A stretch of DNA of 35,835 nt. Origin: Rubellimicrobium rubrum. GTDB lineage: Bacteria > Pseudomonadota > Alphaproteobacteria > Rhodobacterales > Rhodobacteraceae. A model generated the notes under the pieces. That model had not been told where the DNA came from, did not search any database, and worked only from the letters and a program-made list of their open reading frames with translations. Positions within the stretch are counted from its first letter, which is position 1. The number at the start of each line of letters is the position of its first letter. Positions 7,997 through 16,716 of this stretch are shown here, one piece after another. Location: assembly GCF_006152115.1 (NCBI RefSeq), contig NZ_VDFU01000022.1, forward strand, positions 1 to 35,835, written 5' to 3'. The position numbers were made by a program, and so were the translations under genes.

Positions 7997-8875
7997 ATGA
8001 AGGGCGTGTTCGGATTGGTCCTGGTGGTCGGGGTCGGCCTCGCGGGGACTGCGGTCTGGATGGTGCGCGGACAGTTCGAGGCGCAGGCCATCGAGCTGGC
8101 CCGGGGGCGCGCCGCCTTGGCCGCCGCCACGCCCACCATCGAGGTGTTCGCTGTCAAGCGCGAGATCGCTTACGGCGAACCGTTGACCCCCGATGACGTG
8201 CAGCCAATCCAATATGCCGAGCCGTTCCTGCCCGAGGGTGCGTTCCGAACCCTGGAGGAGTTGTTCCCGGAAGGGCCGGACGTGGTCCGGGTCGTGCTCC
8301 GGCCCATGGAGATCAACGAGCCTGTCCTGGCCATCAAGGTCACCGAACCGGGCGAGGATGCGGGGATCACCCAGCGTCTTGGCGAAGGGATGCGCGCCTT
8401 CACGATCAGCGTGGATGCCACCTCGGGCGTGTCGGGCTTCCTGCGCCCTGGCGATCGTGTGGACGTCTATTGGTCCGGCACAGTGGAGGAAGGCGGGCGT
8501 GGTCCCCGGGACGTAACTCAACTCATCGAATCGGGCGTGAAGCTGGTGGCCATCGACCAGACCGACGACAACACCATCGCGACTGCAGGGATCGCCCAGA
8601 CCGTGACCGTCGAGGCGACCCCTCAGCAAGTGGCCAACCTTGCCCAGGCGCAGGCCACCGGATCGCTCTCGCTCGCGCTCGTTGGTCAGAAGGACGAGAC
8701 GATCGCTACGGCCATCGAGGTCGACCAGAAATCGCTCCTCGGCCTCGAGGACGCGCCGGTCGATGTCGCAAAGGAAGCGCCGCCAGCTCCTCCCCCGCCA
8801 CCCCGCATCTGCACTGTTCGGACGCGTCGGGGTGGTGACGTCGTCGATACTCCGGTGGACTGCCCGGCCGGCTGA
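7997..8875 (+). CDS. cpaB: Flp pilus assembly protein CpaB/RcpC
   Basis: Periplasmic Tad component, anchored in the inner membrane, which works with the CpaC secretin. The 292 aa start with a single membrane helix (residues 4-23). A SAF domain follows, about residues 48-115 (FAVKREIAYGEPLTPDDVQP), and then the RcpC/CpaB core with MRAFTISVDATSGVSGFLRPGD split by conserved turns, and VDVYWSG. The C-terminus is Pro-rich, with two cysteines near the end (ICTVRT and PVDCPAG) that could form a disulfide. The ATG at 7997 follows GAAGGAG. It sits 24 bases after the second pilin, so it is probably in one transcript. Confidence 0.92.
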   Translation: MKGVFGLVLVVGVGLAGTAVWMVRGQFEAQAIELARGRAALAAATPTIEVFAVKREIAYGEPLTPDDVQPIQYAEPFLPEGAFRTLEELFPEGPDVVRVVLRPMEINEPVLAIKVTEPGEDAGITQRLGEGMRAFTISVDATSGVSGFLRPGDRVDVYWSGTVEEGGRGPRDVTQLIESGVKLVAIDQTDDNTIATAGIAQTVTVEATPQQVANLAQAQATGSLSLALVGQKDETIATAIEVDQKSLLGLEDAPVDVAKEAPPAPPPPPRICTVRTRRGGDVVDTPVDCPAG

Positions 8876-9115
8876 TGAGCAGTCCCCTTTGCGGCGAATC
8901 AATGCGGCGCAGTCTCTGGCTGTCGCCGCTATGCCTATTTTTCAATGACTTGCAGGGCTACGCTCTGTGGCGTGGCCTCCACATTTCCCCGACGGGAATC
9001 ACGCTGGTGCAACCATGACTTGCCACTGCGTCACAGCCTGTTCAGGTTCGTTGCAAACGACGGACGGCCCACGCGCAGACTGCACGTCCGCGACCAAGAC
9101 CCAGAGGCAGGACAG
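8876..9115. other. Gap between cpaB and cpaC
   Basis: This 240-base gap is long for an otherwise tight locus. It is less GC-rich than its surroundings near 8930-8950 (a CCTATTTTTCAATG stretch). The nonamer ATGACTTGC occurs at 8945 and again at 9016. The cpaC frame is open through part of it (from 8945), but the sequence looks non-coding. A secondary promoter is possible; I cannot pinpoint one. Confidence 0.4.
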
Positions 9116-10540
9116 ATGAGCAAATATCGTATCCTTCAGGCCGCTCTAGCGGGCCTGACTCTCCTTGCGGCTGGGGTTCCATCCGGCGTGCCGGCCCAAA
9201 CGCTGACCGTTCTCAGCGGCACCGTCACCGAACCGATCGACGTTCCCCTAAATCGTGCCGTCGTCGTCGAATCGGACGTGCCCTTTACCGAACTGTCCAT
9301 CGCCAACCCTGGGATCGCCGACATCTCCTCTCTGTCGGATCGTACCATCTACGTCCTGGGCAAGGCACCCGGCCGGACCACGCTCACGCTCCTGGGTGCC
9401 GACGGCCATTTGATCACCAACGTCGAGGTCCGTGTGTCGCCCGACTTGGCGGAGTTCAAGGAACGTCTCGAACAGATCCTTCCTGGCCAAGGCATCGAGG
9501 TGCGGACCGCCAACGATGGGATCGTGCTGTCGGGCACGGTGGACAGCATCTCCGATCTGGACCGCGCCCTGGAGCTCGCGAATCGCTACGCACCGGAGCG
9601 GGTCTCGAACCTGCTCACCGTCGGCGGAACCCAGCAGGTGATGCTCCAGGTCCGATTCGCAGAGATGCAGCGTTCGGTTTCCAAGTCGCTGTCTTCCTCG
9701 CTGGCGCTTCAGGGGACAGGCCTCGGCGGCGATCTGGGCCTCTCGGGCGGGACTGGCACGTTGAACACCTCGGGTGCGCTTGGAAATACGTTCAACGGCA
9801 ACATCCCCGGCGCGAATGCCAACAATGGGGCTATCCTGTTCGGCTTCAACGCCGGCGGCCTTGAGGTGGGTCTCCTGCTCGAGGCTCTCGAGCAGCGCGG
9901 CGTGGTTCGCACTCTGGCCGAGCCCAATCTCACCGCCCTGTCCGGCCAAGAGGCGCGCTTCCTCGCAGGGGGTGAATACCCGGTTCCCGTGAGCCAGGAC
10001 GGGGGAGAGATCTCAGTCCAGTACAAGCCTTTCGGCGTCGAGTTGAACTTCGTTCCCCGCGTCGTGGACGGCGATCTCATCAACATCGAGATGGAGGCCG
10101 CCGTATCGTCGATCGATCCGGCCAATGGGTTCAGCCAGAGCGGGTTCAACGTGGACGCCTTCCGGCGGCGCGAAACCTCGACCACCGTCGAGATGCGGGA
10201 CGGGGAGAGCTTCGCTATCGCCGGCCTGCTGTCGGACGACTTCCGCGATCTCAATGGCCAGGTTCCGTGGTTGGGGGATATCCCTGTCCTGGGCGCTCTG
10301 TTCCGGTCGGCCGAATACCAGAGAGCCCAGACCGAACTGGTGATCATCATAACGCCGCACCTCGTGACCCCCACACGGGGCGAGGCGCTGGCCCTGCCCA
10401 CCGACAGGGTGCGCCCTCCGTCCGAACGTGACCTGTTCCTGTTCGGCCGGGTCGCGGCCTCGCGTGCGCCCACCTCGGGCGGCGCAGGCGAGGTGGCGCG
10501 CCAAGACTTTTCCGGCTCCTACGGCTATGTGATGGATTGA
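9116..10540 (+). CDS. cpaC: Tad pilus secretin CpaC/RcpA
   Basis: Outer-membrane secretin that forms the exit channel of the Flp pilus. The 474 aa begin with a signal peptide (residues 1-27, ending GVPAQ). A secretin N-terminal domain follows (VPLNRAVVVESDVPFTELS, with IYVLGKAPGRTTLTLL), then a BON-like segment (IEVRTANDGIVLSGTV), and the secretin core from about residue 170. The core includes LAEPNLTALSGQEARFLAGG, FGVELNFVPRV and VPWLGDIPVLGALFRS, all classical secretin marks. A Gly/Asn-rich loop near residues 200-240 is expected at the periplasmic gate. The ATG at 9116 has AGGCAGG upstream and gives a proper signal peptide; the longer frame from 8945 does not. Confidence 0.94.
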   Translation: MSKYRILQAALAGLTLLAAGVPSGVPAQTLTVLSGTVTEPIDVPLNRAVVVESDVPFTELSIANPGIADISSLSDRTIYVLGKAPGRTTLTLLGADGHLITNVEVRVSPDLAEFKERLEQILPGQGIEVRTANDGIVLSGTVDSISDLDRALELANRYAPERVSNLLTVGGTQQVMLQVRFAEMQRSVSKSLSSSLALQGTGLGGDLGLSGGTGTLNTSGALGNTFNGNIPGANANNGAILFGFNAGGLEVGLLLEALEQRGVVRTLAEPNLTALSGQEARFLAGGEYPVPVSQDGGEISVQYKPFGVELNFVPRVVDGDLINIEMEAAVSSIDPANGFSQSGFNVDAFRRRETSTTVEMRDGESFAIAGLLSDDFRDLNGQVPWLGDIPVLGALFRSAEYQRAQTELVIIITPHLVTPTRGEALALPTDRVRPPSERDLFLFGRVAASRAPTSGGAGEVARQDFSGSYGYVMD

Positions 10541-10548
10541 GGGATCTC

Positions 10549-11211
10549 ATGCGGCGTCTACTAATCGGCACGATCCCGGCGGCGCTGGGTCTTCTCGCGG
10601 GCTGCGCCCCCGATCCCACCCGGTCCACCTTCAACGGGGAAGCCGGGATGGCCATGAACGATGGCGGTTTCGGCAACGCTACCATGAACAACGTCCTGAT
10701 CCACTCGGGTCAGATGTCCTATGCGGTCTCGCTTTCGAATCGGTTCGCGGACACGGTGCCCACCACCATCAACTTCGCCTTCAATTCGTCGCAACTGGAC
10801 CCCCAGGCCAGAGCTGTCCTGTCCCAACAGGCGGCCTTCATACGGCAGTTCCCCGAGGTGCGGTTCGCCGTTTACGGCCATACCGACCTGGTGGGATCGG
10901 ACGGGTACAACTACCAGCTTGGACTGCGGCGGGCGCAGGTGGCTGTGGACTACCTGGTGGGCCAGGGGATTGACCGGGCCCGACTCGAGGCGCTCGTGTC
11001 ACAGGGCGAAACACAGCCCCTCATGGCTACTCAGGCGCCGGAGCGTGCGAACAGGCGCACGGTGACCGATGTCTCGGGCTTCGTCGATGGGCACCCCAGC
11101 GTCCTTAACGGGAAATACGCCGAGGTGGTCTTCCGCGACTATGTTGCCTCGGCTGGGATCGCGCAAACGACCGTGGGGGTCACCGGGGCGGAACTTGCGG
11201 TCGAACAGTAA
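10549..11211 (+). CDS. OmpA-family lipoprotein in the CpaD position of the Tad locus
   Basis: A 220-aa predicted outer-membrane lipoprotein with a peptidoglycan-binding domain. The signal peptide MRRLLIGTIPAALGLLAGC ends in a good lipobox (LAGC). The OmpA C-terminal domain runs from about residue 70 to 175: INFAFNSSQLD, VYGHTDLVGSDGYN and LGLRRAQVAVDYL, with the Asp and Arg residues that bind the diaminopimelate of the cell wall. A further 40 residues have no clear family. It lies between cpaC and cpaE, where Caulobacter-type loci have CpaD, so it may anchor or pilot the secretin; this role is inferred. The ATG at 10549 is preferred (GAGGG upstream). TTG at 10537 would overlap the cpaC stop. 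Confidence 0.87.
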   Translation: MRRLLIGTIPAALGLLAGCAPDPTRSTFNGEAGMAMNDGGFGNATMNNVLIHSGQMSYAVSLSNRFADTVPTTINFAFNSSQLDPQARAVLSQQAAFIRQFPEVRFAVYGHTDLVGSDGYNYQLGLRRAQVAVDYLVGQGIDRARLEALVSQGETQPLMATQAPERANRRTVTDVSGFVDGHPSVLNGKYAEVVFRDYVASAGIAQTTVGVTGAELAVEQ

Positions 11212-11401
11212 ACACGCGCCCTCGACACCATTGTTTCGCCAGATCCAACAAAGACAGAAATATGGCCCCAATCTTGTCATCTTCTTGCGAGATTGAGGAC
11301 CTTGGCGGCCAGCGTCCCTGTCCTCGGACAAGGATCATGCAGCCGTCAGGCGTGACCGGCCGTCCCGGGTCGAGTCATGGGCCAGAGGCAGGAGCGTCGC
11401 A
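11212..11401. other. Gap between the OmpA lipoprotein gene and cpaE
   Basis: A 190-base gap inside the pilus block. It contains an imperfect dyad at 11315-11334 (TCCCTGTCC and GGACAAGGA, one mismatch, 2-base centre) and a CAATCT/AGATTG inverted repeat near 11270-11296. Either could be an operator or an mRNA structure; no promoter was obvious. Confidence 0.35.
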
Positions 11402-12646
11402 GTGCTGATCGAGCCGCAATCCATCATCGCTTGCACGATCAGCCGCGATATCCAGGAATTCGACCTTCTCATTGAGGACATGCAGGCCACAGTGGGCGAC
11501 CGATGGGGCGATGTCGGGCTGGCCGAAGCTGTCACCTTCCTCGCTCAGCCGGACTCGGATCAGCTGGCGTTCGTGGCATTGGCACTCGACAGTGCCGACG
11601 AAGCCGATCTCGATCGTTTGATTCTGATCATCGCCGCGGCCAAGGCCAGGGACATCCGCGTGATCCTCGTGGCCGAAGGGGTCAGTCCGACGGCCCTTCA
11701 CCAACTCCTGCGAGAGGGAGCCGACGAGTTCATCCCCTATCCCTTGCCAGAGGGAGAGTTGCAGCGCGCGACGTCCAAGCCCAAGGGACGCCCCGCCGCG
11801 CCCAAGGCAGCCTCGGCCACGTCGTCCGCCGAGGTGGCCGTCAAGGGCGAGCATTCCGGAGTGGTGATCCCGATCTACGCCATGGCGGGCGGGGTTGGTG
11901 GCTCGACGCTCGCCGTGAACCTGGCCTGGGAACTGGCCATCATCGACAAGGACCTGTCGCCCCGAGTTTGCCTGATCGACCTCGGTCTCCAGTTCGGGTC
12001 GGTGGCGACGCTTCTCGACTTGCCGCGCCGCGAGGCGGTTCAGGAGCTCCTGACGGAGACCGAGTCGATGGACGCCGAGGCTCTGCTGCAGGCCCTCCAG
12101 ACCTATGGGGACAAGCTTCACGTCCTCACCTCGCCGCTCGACCTCGTGCCGCTGGACCTTGTCGACTCCAAGGATGTCGAGCGTCTGATCGAAACGGCGC
12201 GGGTTAATTTCGATTACGTCATCATCGACATGCCCCCTGCCCTGTCCGATTGGAGCGAGGCGGTCCTGAACGCGGCGCATCTGTGCTTTGCGGTGCTGCA
12301 ACTCGACATGAGGTCGGCCCAGAACACCCTTCGTCTCAAGCGGGCGCTCACCACCGAAGGGTTGCCCTTCCAGAAGATCCGCTTCGTTCTCAACCGGGCT
12401 CCGGGCTTCACCGACCTGAACGGCCGCTCGCGGGTCAAGCGCATGTCCGAGTCCCTGGGCATATCGATCGAGGTGCAGTTTCCGGACGGCGGGCGCGGGG
12501 TCGGCGAGGCCGCCGATCAAGGCATTCCCTTGGCCGAAAGCGCGCCCAAGAACGCGCTTCGCCGTGAAATCGCCAAACTTGCACGGTCCATACACGAGGT
12601 AAACCTCGCGGACGCCGCGCCGCAGAAGGTTCGCGCCCGCGCCTGA
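11402..12646 (+). CDS. cpaE: Pilus assembly ATPase-like protein CpaE/TadZ
   Basis: CpaE/TadZ proteins are MinD/ParA relatives that place the Tad machine, often at a cell pole. The 414 aa have an N-terminal response-regulator-like receiver fold (about residues 1-125), a short Pro/Ala/Lys linker, then the ParA/MinD-type domain. Where ParA has KGGxGK[ST], this protein has AGGVGGST at residues 162-169, so both lysines (the signature one and the P-loop one) are absent. LIDLGLQFGSVATLLDL and YVIIDMPPAL are the later ParA-like motifs. The start is GTG at 11402 with CAGGAG at 11389-11394; no suitable ATG exists. cpaF follows 24 bases downstream. Confidence 0.9.
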   Translation: MLIEPQSIIACTISRDIQEFDLLIEDMQATVGDRWGDVGLAEAVTFLAQPDSDQLAFVALALDSADEADLDRLILIIAAAKARDIRVILVAEGVSPTALHQLLREGADEFIPYPLPEGELQRATSKPKGRPAAPKAASATSSAEVAVKGEHSGVVIPIYAMAGGVGGSTLAVNLAWELAIIDKDLSPRVCLIDLGLQFGSVATLLDLPRREAVQELLTETESMDAEALLQALQTYGDKLHVLTSPLDLVPLDLVDSKDVERLIETARVNFDYVIIDMPPALSDWSEAVLNAAHLCFAVLQLDMRSAQNTLRLKRALTTEGLPFQKIRFVLNRAPGFTDLNGRSRVKRMSESLGISIEVQFPDGGRGVGEAADQGIPLAESAPKNALRREIAKLARSIHEVNLADAAPQKVRARA

Positions 12647-12670
12647 CGTGCCCGTTTCCGGAGGCCTCCG

Positions 12671-14104
12671 ATGTTCGCCAAGTTTCGCAAGTCCGAGGGT
12701 CAGGTCCCTGAGACCGCTCCTCCTGAGCGGCGGCCTTCTGTTGCGTCCCCCGCGTCGGAGGCCCCCAAGCCCCTCATGCGCCCAGCGCACGGCCGGCCGG
12801 CCGAGACCCAGCCCGAGAACAAGGACCGGAAACGCAAGGAGCGCCTGCAGGAGATCAAGCTCGAGATCCACAAGGCTCTGCTCGACAACCTGAACCTCGC
12901 GGCCCTCGAGAAGGCGAGCGAGCAGGAACTGCGCACCGAGATCCAGAACATCGCAAACGAGTCTCTCGATGAGATGGGCTTCGCTCTCAATCGTGACGAG
13001 CGGACGCAGCTCACGCAGGATCTTTACGATGAGGTGAGGGGCCTCGGGCCCCTTGAGGCCCTGCTGAAGGACGACACGATCAACGACATCCTGGTGAACG
13101 GCCCGCAGCAGATCTTCGTCGAGCGCTCGGGCAAACTCCAGCTCACCGACGTTACCTTCAAGGACGAAAAGCACCTCCTCCGCATCATCGACAAGATCGT
13201 CTCGGCCGTGGGTCGGCGGGTGGACGAATCGAACCCTTACGTGGACGCCCGACTCGCGGATGGCTCGCGCTTTAACGCCATGGTGCCGCCGGTGGCCGTA
13301 GACGGAAGCCTGGTCTCCATCCGGAAGTTCAAGAAGGACAAGCTGTCGATCGACGACCTCGTCCGGTTCGGTGCCTTCACCGAGGAAATGGCCGCTTACC
13401 TGCAGGCTGCTGTGGCCACCCGCCTCAATATCATCGTATCGGGGGGCACCGGTTCCGGTAAGACCACCACGCTCAACGCCCTCTCGTCCTTCATCGGCAA
13501 CGAGGAGCGGGTCCTGACGATCGAGGATACGGCCGAACTCCAACTCCAGCAGGCCCATGTGGGCCGCATGGAATCGCGGCCGCCCAACGTCGAAGGCAAG
13601 GGCGCCGTGACCCAACGCGACTGCCTTCGGAACGCGCTCCGGATGCGGCCGGACCGGATCATCGTGGGGGAAACCCGCGGCGAGGAGGTCATCGACATGC
13701 TCCAGGCCATGAACACCGGCCATGACGGCTCGATGACCACGATCCACGCCAACTCCGCCCGCGACGGCGTCTCGCGCCTCGAGAACATGATCGCCATGTC
13801 TGGGATCGAGATGCCCATCAAAGCGATCCGCGCCCAGATTGCCTCGGCCGTGAACCTGATCGTGCAAGCCTCGCGCCTGCAGGACGGCAGTCGCCGCATG
13901 ACATCCATTACCGAGATCACTGGCATGGAAGGCGACGTGATCTCCATGCAGGAGATCTTCCGTTACCAGCGGGTCGGGCTTTCGCCCGACAACAAGATCA
14001 TCGGCCATTTCACCGCCACGGGCGTCCGCTCGCATTTCAGCGATCGGTTCCGGCTGTGGGGGTACGATCTTCCGGCCTCGCTGTTCGAGCCGTTCAGGGG
14101 ATAA
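12671..14104 (+). CDS. cpaF: Tad pilus assembly/retraction ATPase CpaF/TadA
   Basis: Cytoplasmic hexameric ATPase of the secretion-ATPase superfamily that drives Flp pilus assembly. The 477 aa open with about 55 polar, Pro-rich residues and a charged helix ([21 protein letters not shown]). The N-terminal domain follows ([28 protein letters not shown]). The Walker A motif [11 protein letters not shown] places its lysine at residue 264. An Asp box ([13 protein letters not shown]), Walker B-like [14 protein letters not shown] and the His box [11 protein letters not shown] complete the core. The ATG at 12671 has GGAGG at 12660-12664. It is 24 bases after cpaE and 5 before tadB. Confidence 0.96.
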   Translation: MFAKFRKSEGQVPETAPPERRPSVASPASEAPKPLMRPAHGRPAETQPENKDRKRKERLQEIKLEIHKALLDNLNLAALEKASEQELRTEIQNIANESLDEMGFALNRDERTQLTQDLYDEVRGLGPLEALLKDDTINDILVNGPQQIFVERSGKLQLTDVTFKDEKHLLRIIDKIVSAVGRRVDESNPYVDARLADGSRFNAMVPPVAVDGSLVSIRKFKKDKLSIDDLVRFGAFTEEMAAYLQAAVATRLNIIVSGGTGSGKTTTLNALSSFIGNEERVLTIEDTAELQLQQAHVGRMESRPPNVEGKGAVTQRDCLRNALRMRPDRIIVGETRGEEVIDMLQAMNTGHDGSMTTIHANSARDGVSRLENMIAMSGIEMPIKAIRAQIASAVNLIVQASRLQDGSRRMTSITEITGMEGDVISMQEIFRYQRVGLSPDNKIIGHFTATGVRSHFSDRFRLWGYDLPASLFEPFRG

Positions 14105-14109
14105 CGTCC

Positions 14110-15078
14110 ATGCAACTCTCGGCCGAGCCGATCATCTACGGCCTGATCTTCATTGCCGTCCTTGTCCTGGTGGAAGGAATTTACCTCACCGCCTTCGGGC
14201 GCTCGATCAGTCTCAACAGCCGCGTGAACCGCAGGCTGGACCTCCTGGAAAAGGGCACCGGCCGCGAGAAGGTGCTGGAGCAACTCCGCAAGGAGATGAC
14301 CCAGCATATGAAGTCGCAGAAGATCCCGCTCTATTCATTACTGGCCGAAAAGGCGCAAAAGGCGAACATCGCCTTCTCTCCCGGGCAGATCATCCTGCTC
14401 ATGGTTGTCCTCTCGGGCATGGCCTTCGTGGGGCTGACGCTTGGCACCGGCGCTTCGGCTCCGATCCGCACGGCCGTGGCGATCGCGATGGGCGTAGGCG
14501 GCATCTATGTCTGGATCGACAAGAAGGCCAAGACCCGGATGGCTCTCATCGAGGAGCAGCTTCCCGAAGCGGTGGAGCTCATGGTGCGCTCGCTCCGGGT
14601 GGGGCACCCGTTCTCCTCCTCGATCGGCATCGTGGCCAAGGAGATTCCCGACCCCCTGGGCACCGAGATGGGCATGATCTCGGATGAGGCCGCCTACGGC
14701 CGGGACATGGGCGAAAGCCTCAAAGCGATGGCTGAGCGGATCGACATGCAGGACCTGCGCTTTCTCGCGGTGGCCGTCTCCATCCAAAGCCAGGCGGGCG
14801 GCAACCTCGCCGAGATCCTGGATGGCTTGGCCAAGGTGATCCGCTCGCGCTTCAAGCTGTTCCGGCGGGTCAAGGCCATCACAGCCGAAGCCAAGTGGTC
14901 GGGCAAGTTCCTGTCGGGGTTCCCCATCGTCGCCCTAATCGGCATCAACATCGCCGAGCCGCATTATTACGACAAGGTGCGCGACACGGCGTATTTCGTG
15001 CCGGCCTGCCTGGTCGTGGGAGCCTTCTTGGTGGCCAACATCTTTGTCATGCGCGCGCTCGTGAACATCAAGGTCTGA
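14110..15078 (+). CDS. tadB: Tad inner-membrane platform protein TadB
   Basis: One of two T2SSF-domain integral membrane proteins on which CpaF acts. The 322 aa have an N-terminal helix (IIYGLIFIAVLVLVEGIYL), a pair of helices near residues 95-140, the cytoplasmic T2SSF domain (EAVELMVRSLRVGHPFSSSI then AVSIQSQAGGNLAEILDGLA), and C-terminal helices. AVSIQSQAGGNLAEIL is the family's best signature. The ATG at 14110 sits 5 bases after the cpaF stop and removes a 18-residue upstream extension that overlaps cpaF. It is paired with tadC directly downstream. Confidence 0.94.
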   Translation: MQLSAEPIIYGLIFIAVLVLVEGIYLTAFGRSISLNSRVNRRLDLLEKGTGREKVLEQLRKEMTQHMKSQKIPLYSLLAEKAQKANIAFSPGQIILLMVVLSGMAFVGLTLGTGASAPIRTAVAIAMGVGGIYVWIDKKAKTRMALIEEQLPEAVELMVRSLRVGHPFSSSIGIVAKEIPDPLGTEMGMISDEAAYGRDMGESLKAMAERIDMQDLRFLAVAVSIQSQAGGNLAEILDGLAKVIRSRFKLFRRVKAITAEAKWSGKFLSGFPIVALIGINIAEPHYYDKVRDTAYFVPACLVVGAFLVANIFVMRALVNIKV

Positions 15079-15087
15079 GGCTTACCG

Positions 15088-16107
15088 ATGTCCTTTCTCG
15101 CCCCTGCGAACGAATGGCTGACTTCGATGCTTGGTCCGTCGGGCCCGCTCATGGCGGTGGGGATGCTCGGAGTCCTCATGATCCTGATCGCCCTGCCGGC
15201 GTTCCTGATCCGCAAGCAGGACAGCTTCGATCGCCTGCACGAGCGCATGACCAACACCGACGATGTCCAAGCCAAGGCAGAGCGGTTACGTCGCCCGGAG
15301 GGCAAGGACAAGCTTCAGAAATACTCCAACTTCCTCGAACCGCAGGACGAGAAGGAGTACTCGGCTGCCCGGTTGAAGCTGCTGCAAGCCGGCTACCGGT
15401 CCAAGAACGCGGTCCGGACCTACCATTTCCTGCAGTTCGTGGGCGGCATCGGCTTCCTCGCCCTGGGGCTGGCCTACACCTTCTACAAATCCGCGGTCAC
15501 CCAGACCGAGATCCTGCCCGTCGACATGGCGATTCAGATCCTCCTGCCGGGCGTCGTGGGCTACATGATCCCGAAGTATTGGGTGACCCGTCGACAGGCC
15601 GCTCGGAAGGAGGCGATCACCAACGCCTTTCCCGACAGTCTCGACATGATGCTGGTTTGCGTGGAGGCCGGTCAATCGCTCGACCAATCCATCGTCCGCG
15701 TCGCCAAGGAACTGCATTCGGGTTTTCCGGACCTGGCCGATGAGTACGATATGGTCTCCTACGAACTGAAGGCGGGTAAGGATAAGACGCAGGTTCTGCG
15801 CGACATGTCCGAGCGGTGCGGCGTCGTCGATATCTCCTCCTTCGTGACCGTTCTGATCCAGTCGCAGCAGTTCGGGACATCCATTGCCGACGCGCTCCGA
15901 ATCTATGCATCCGAGATGCGGGACAAGCGGGTGATGCGCGCCGAGGAGAAGGCCAATACCCTGCCCACCAAGATGACGCTGGCCACCATGATGCTGACGG
16001 TGCCGCCCCTCCTCATCATCCTGATCGGACCGTCCATCTACGAGATCTCCGACGTCTTGGGCGGCGGCGTGACGGGCACCCAGCAAGAGGCAGGCGACCA
16101 GAAGTGA
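15088..16107 (+). CDS. tadC: Tad inner-membrane platform protein TadC
   Basis: Second T2SSF-domain platform protein, 339 aa. A hydrophobic helix at residues 15-40 is followed by a charged cytoplasmic region, a second membrane pair near 110-160 (TYHFLQFVGGIGFLALGLAY, then IQILLPGVVGYMIPKYW), and the T2SSF domain (AFPDSLDMMLVCVEAGQSLD, VTVLIQSQQFGTSIADALR). The C-terminal helix is LTVPPLLIILIGPSIYEIS. It starts 9 bases after tadB; its TGA overlaps the GTG of the next gene in a GTGA junction, so translation is likely coupled. Confidence 0.94.
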   Translation: MSFLAPANEWLTSMLGPSGPLMAVGMLGVLMILIALPAFLIRKQDSFDRLHERMTNTDDVQAKAERLRRPEGKDKLQKYSNFLEPQDEKEYSAARLKLLQAGYRSKNAVRTYHFLQFVGGIGFLALGLAYTFYKSAVTQTEILPVDMAIQILLPGVVGYMIPKYWVTRRQAARKEAITNAFPDSLDMMLVCVEAGQSLDQSIVRVAKELHSGFPDLADEYDMVSYELKAGKDKTQVLRDMSERCGVVDISSFVTVLIQSQQFGTSIADALRIYASEMRDKRVMRAEEKANTLPTKMTLATMMLTVPPLLIILIGPSIYEISDVLGGGVTGTQQEAGDQK

Positions 16108-16694
16108 AGCGATCCAAGCGGCAGGCGGCTTGGGCGATGCTGGCTCTGCTGAGCCTGGCGGCCTGTGGCAACGCCGGCCTGAACCGGGCGGCGGGGGGAA
16201 TCTACGCGCCCGGCCTCGCCTCCGGGCAAGAGGCCGATCCCCTGGAAACAGGCCACCGGCTAATGAAGTCTGGGGAATTCCAACTCGCCCTCGATGCCTA
16301 CATGCGCGCCGCCGCGAAGGAGGGCCTGACGCCCGACACCCTCGCGGGGATGGGCACGGCCAACCTGCGCTTGGGACGCCTTGGCCAAGCCGAGGATCTG
16401 CTTCGGCGCTCGGTCAAGGAAGACCCCATGTTCGTGTCGGCCTGGAACAACCTCGGCGTGCTGCTGATGGAACAGGACAAGTACGGGGAGGCGTCGGAGG
16501 TGTTTCGGCGCGCCTATGCGGCGGACAGCGGCAACAGCGACACGATCCGGGACAATCTGAGAACGGCGCTCGTGCGGATGGATGACCCGTTCTATACGGG
16601 CATCAACGAGACCGAAGAGGTCCGGACGGTCGGCTACGGAGAGGAGAGGCCCCTCACCGCGGAGGAGGCCCTTCTTGCCATCGAGCCGCTCTGA
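16104..16694 (+). CDS. tadD: TPR lipoprotein, TadD-like
   Basis: A 196-aa lipoprotein with signal peptide and lipobox (LLSLAAC at about residues 15-21) and tetratricopeptide repeats: TGHRLMKSGEFQLALDAYMR, LAGMGTANLRLGRLGQAEDL and AWNNLGVLLMEQDKYGEASE. TadD proteins with this layout are needed for Tad pilus biogenesis, probably by helping place the secretin at the outer membrane. GTG at 16104 overlaps the tadC stop by the GTGA arrangement and is the only start that gives the signal peptide. The open frame extends far upstream in the wrong frame of tadC and is not used. Confidence 0.87.
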   Translation: MKRSKRQAAWAMLALLSLAACGNAGLNRAAGGIYAPGLASGQEADPLETGHRLMKSGEFQLALDAYMRAAAKEGLTPDTLAGMGTANLRLGRLGQAEDLLRRSVKEDPMFVSAWNNLGVLLMEQDKYGEASEVFRRAYAADSGNSDTIRDNLRTALVRMDDPFYTGINETEEVRTVGYGEERPLTAEEALLAIEPL

Positions 16695-16716
16695 GGCAAG
16701 GCGAGAGGGCAGCACC

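Noticed and set aside
11375-14035. An 886-codon open frame opposite cpaE and cpaF
   Set aside because: Spans two well-identified genes and the gap between them in antisense; composition (His/Gly/Asp/Arg-rich) is a by-product of codon bias.
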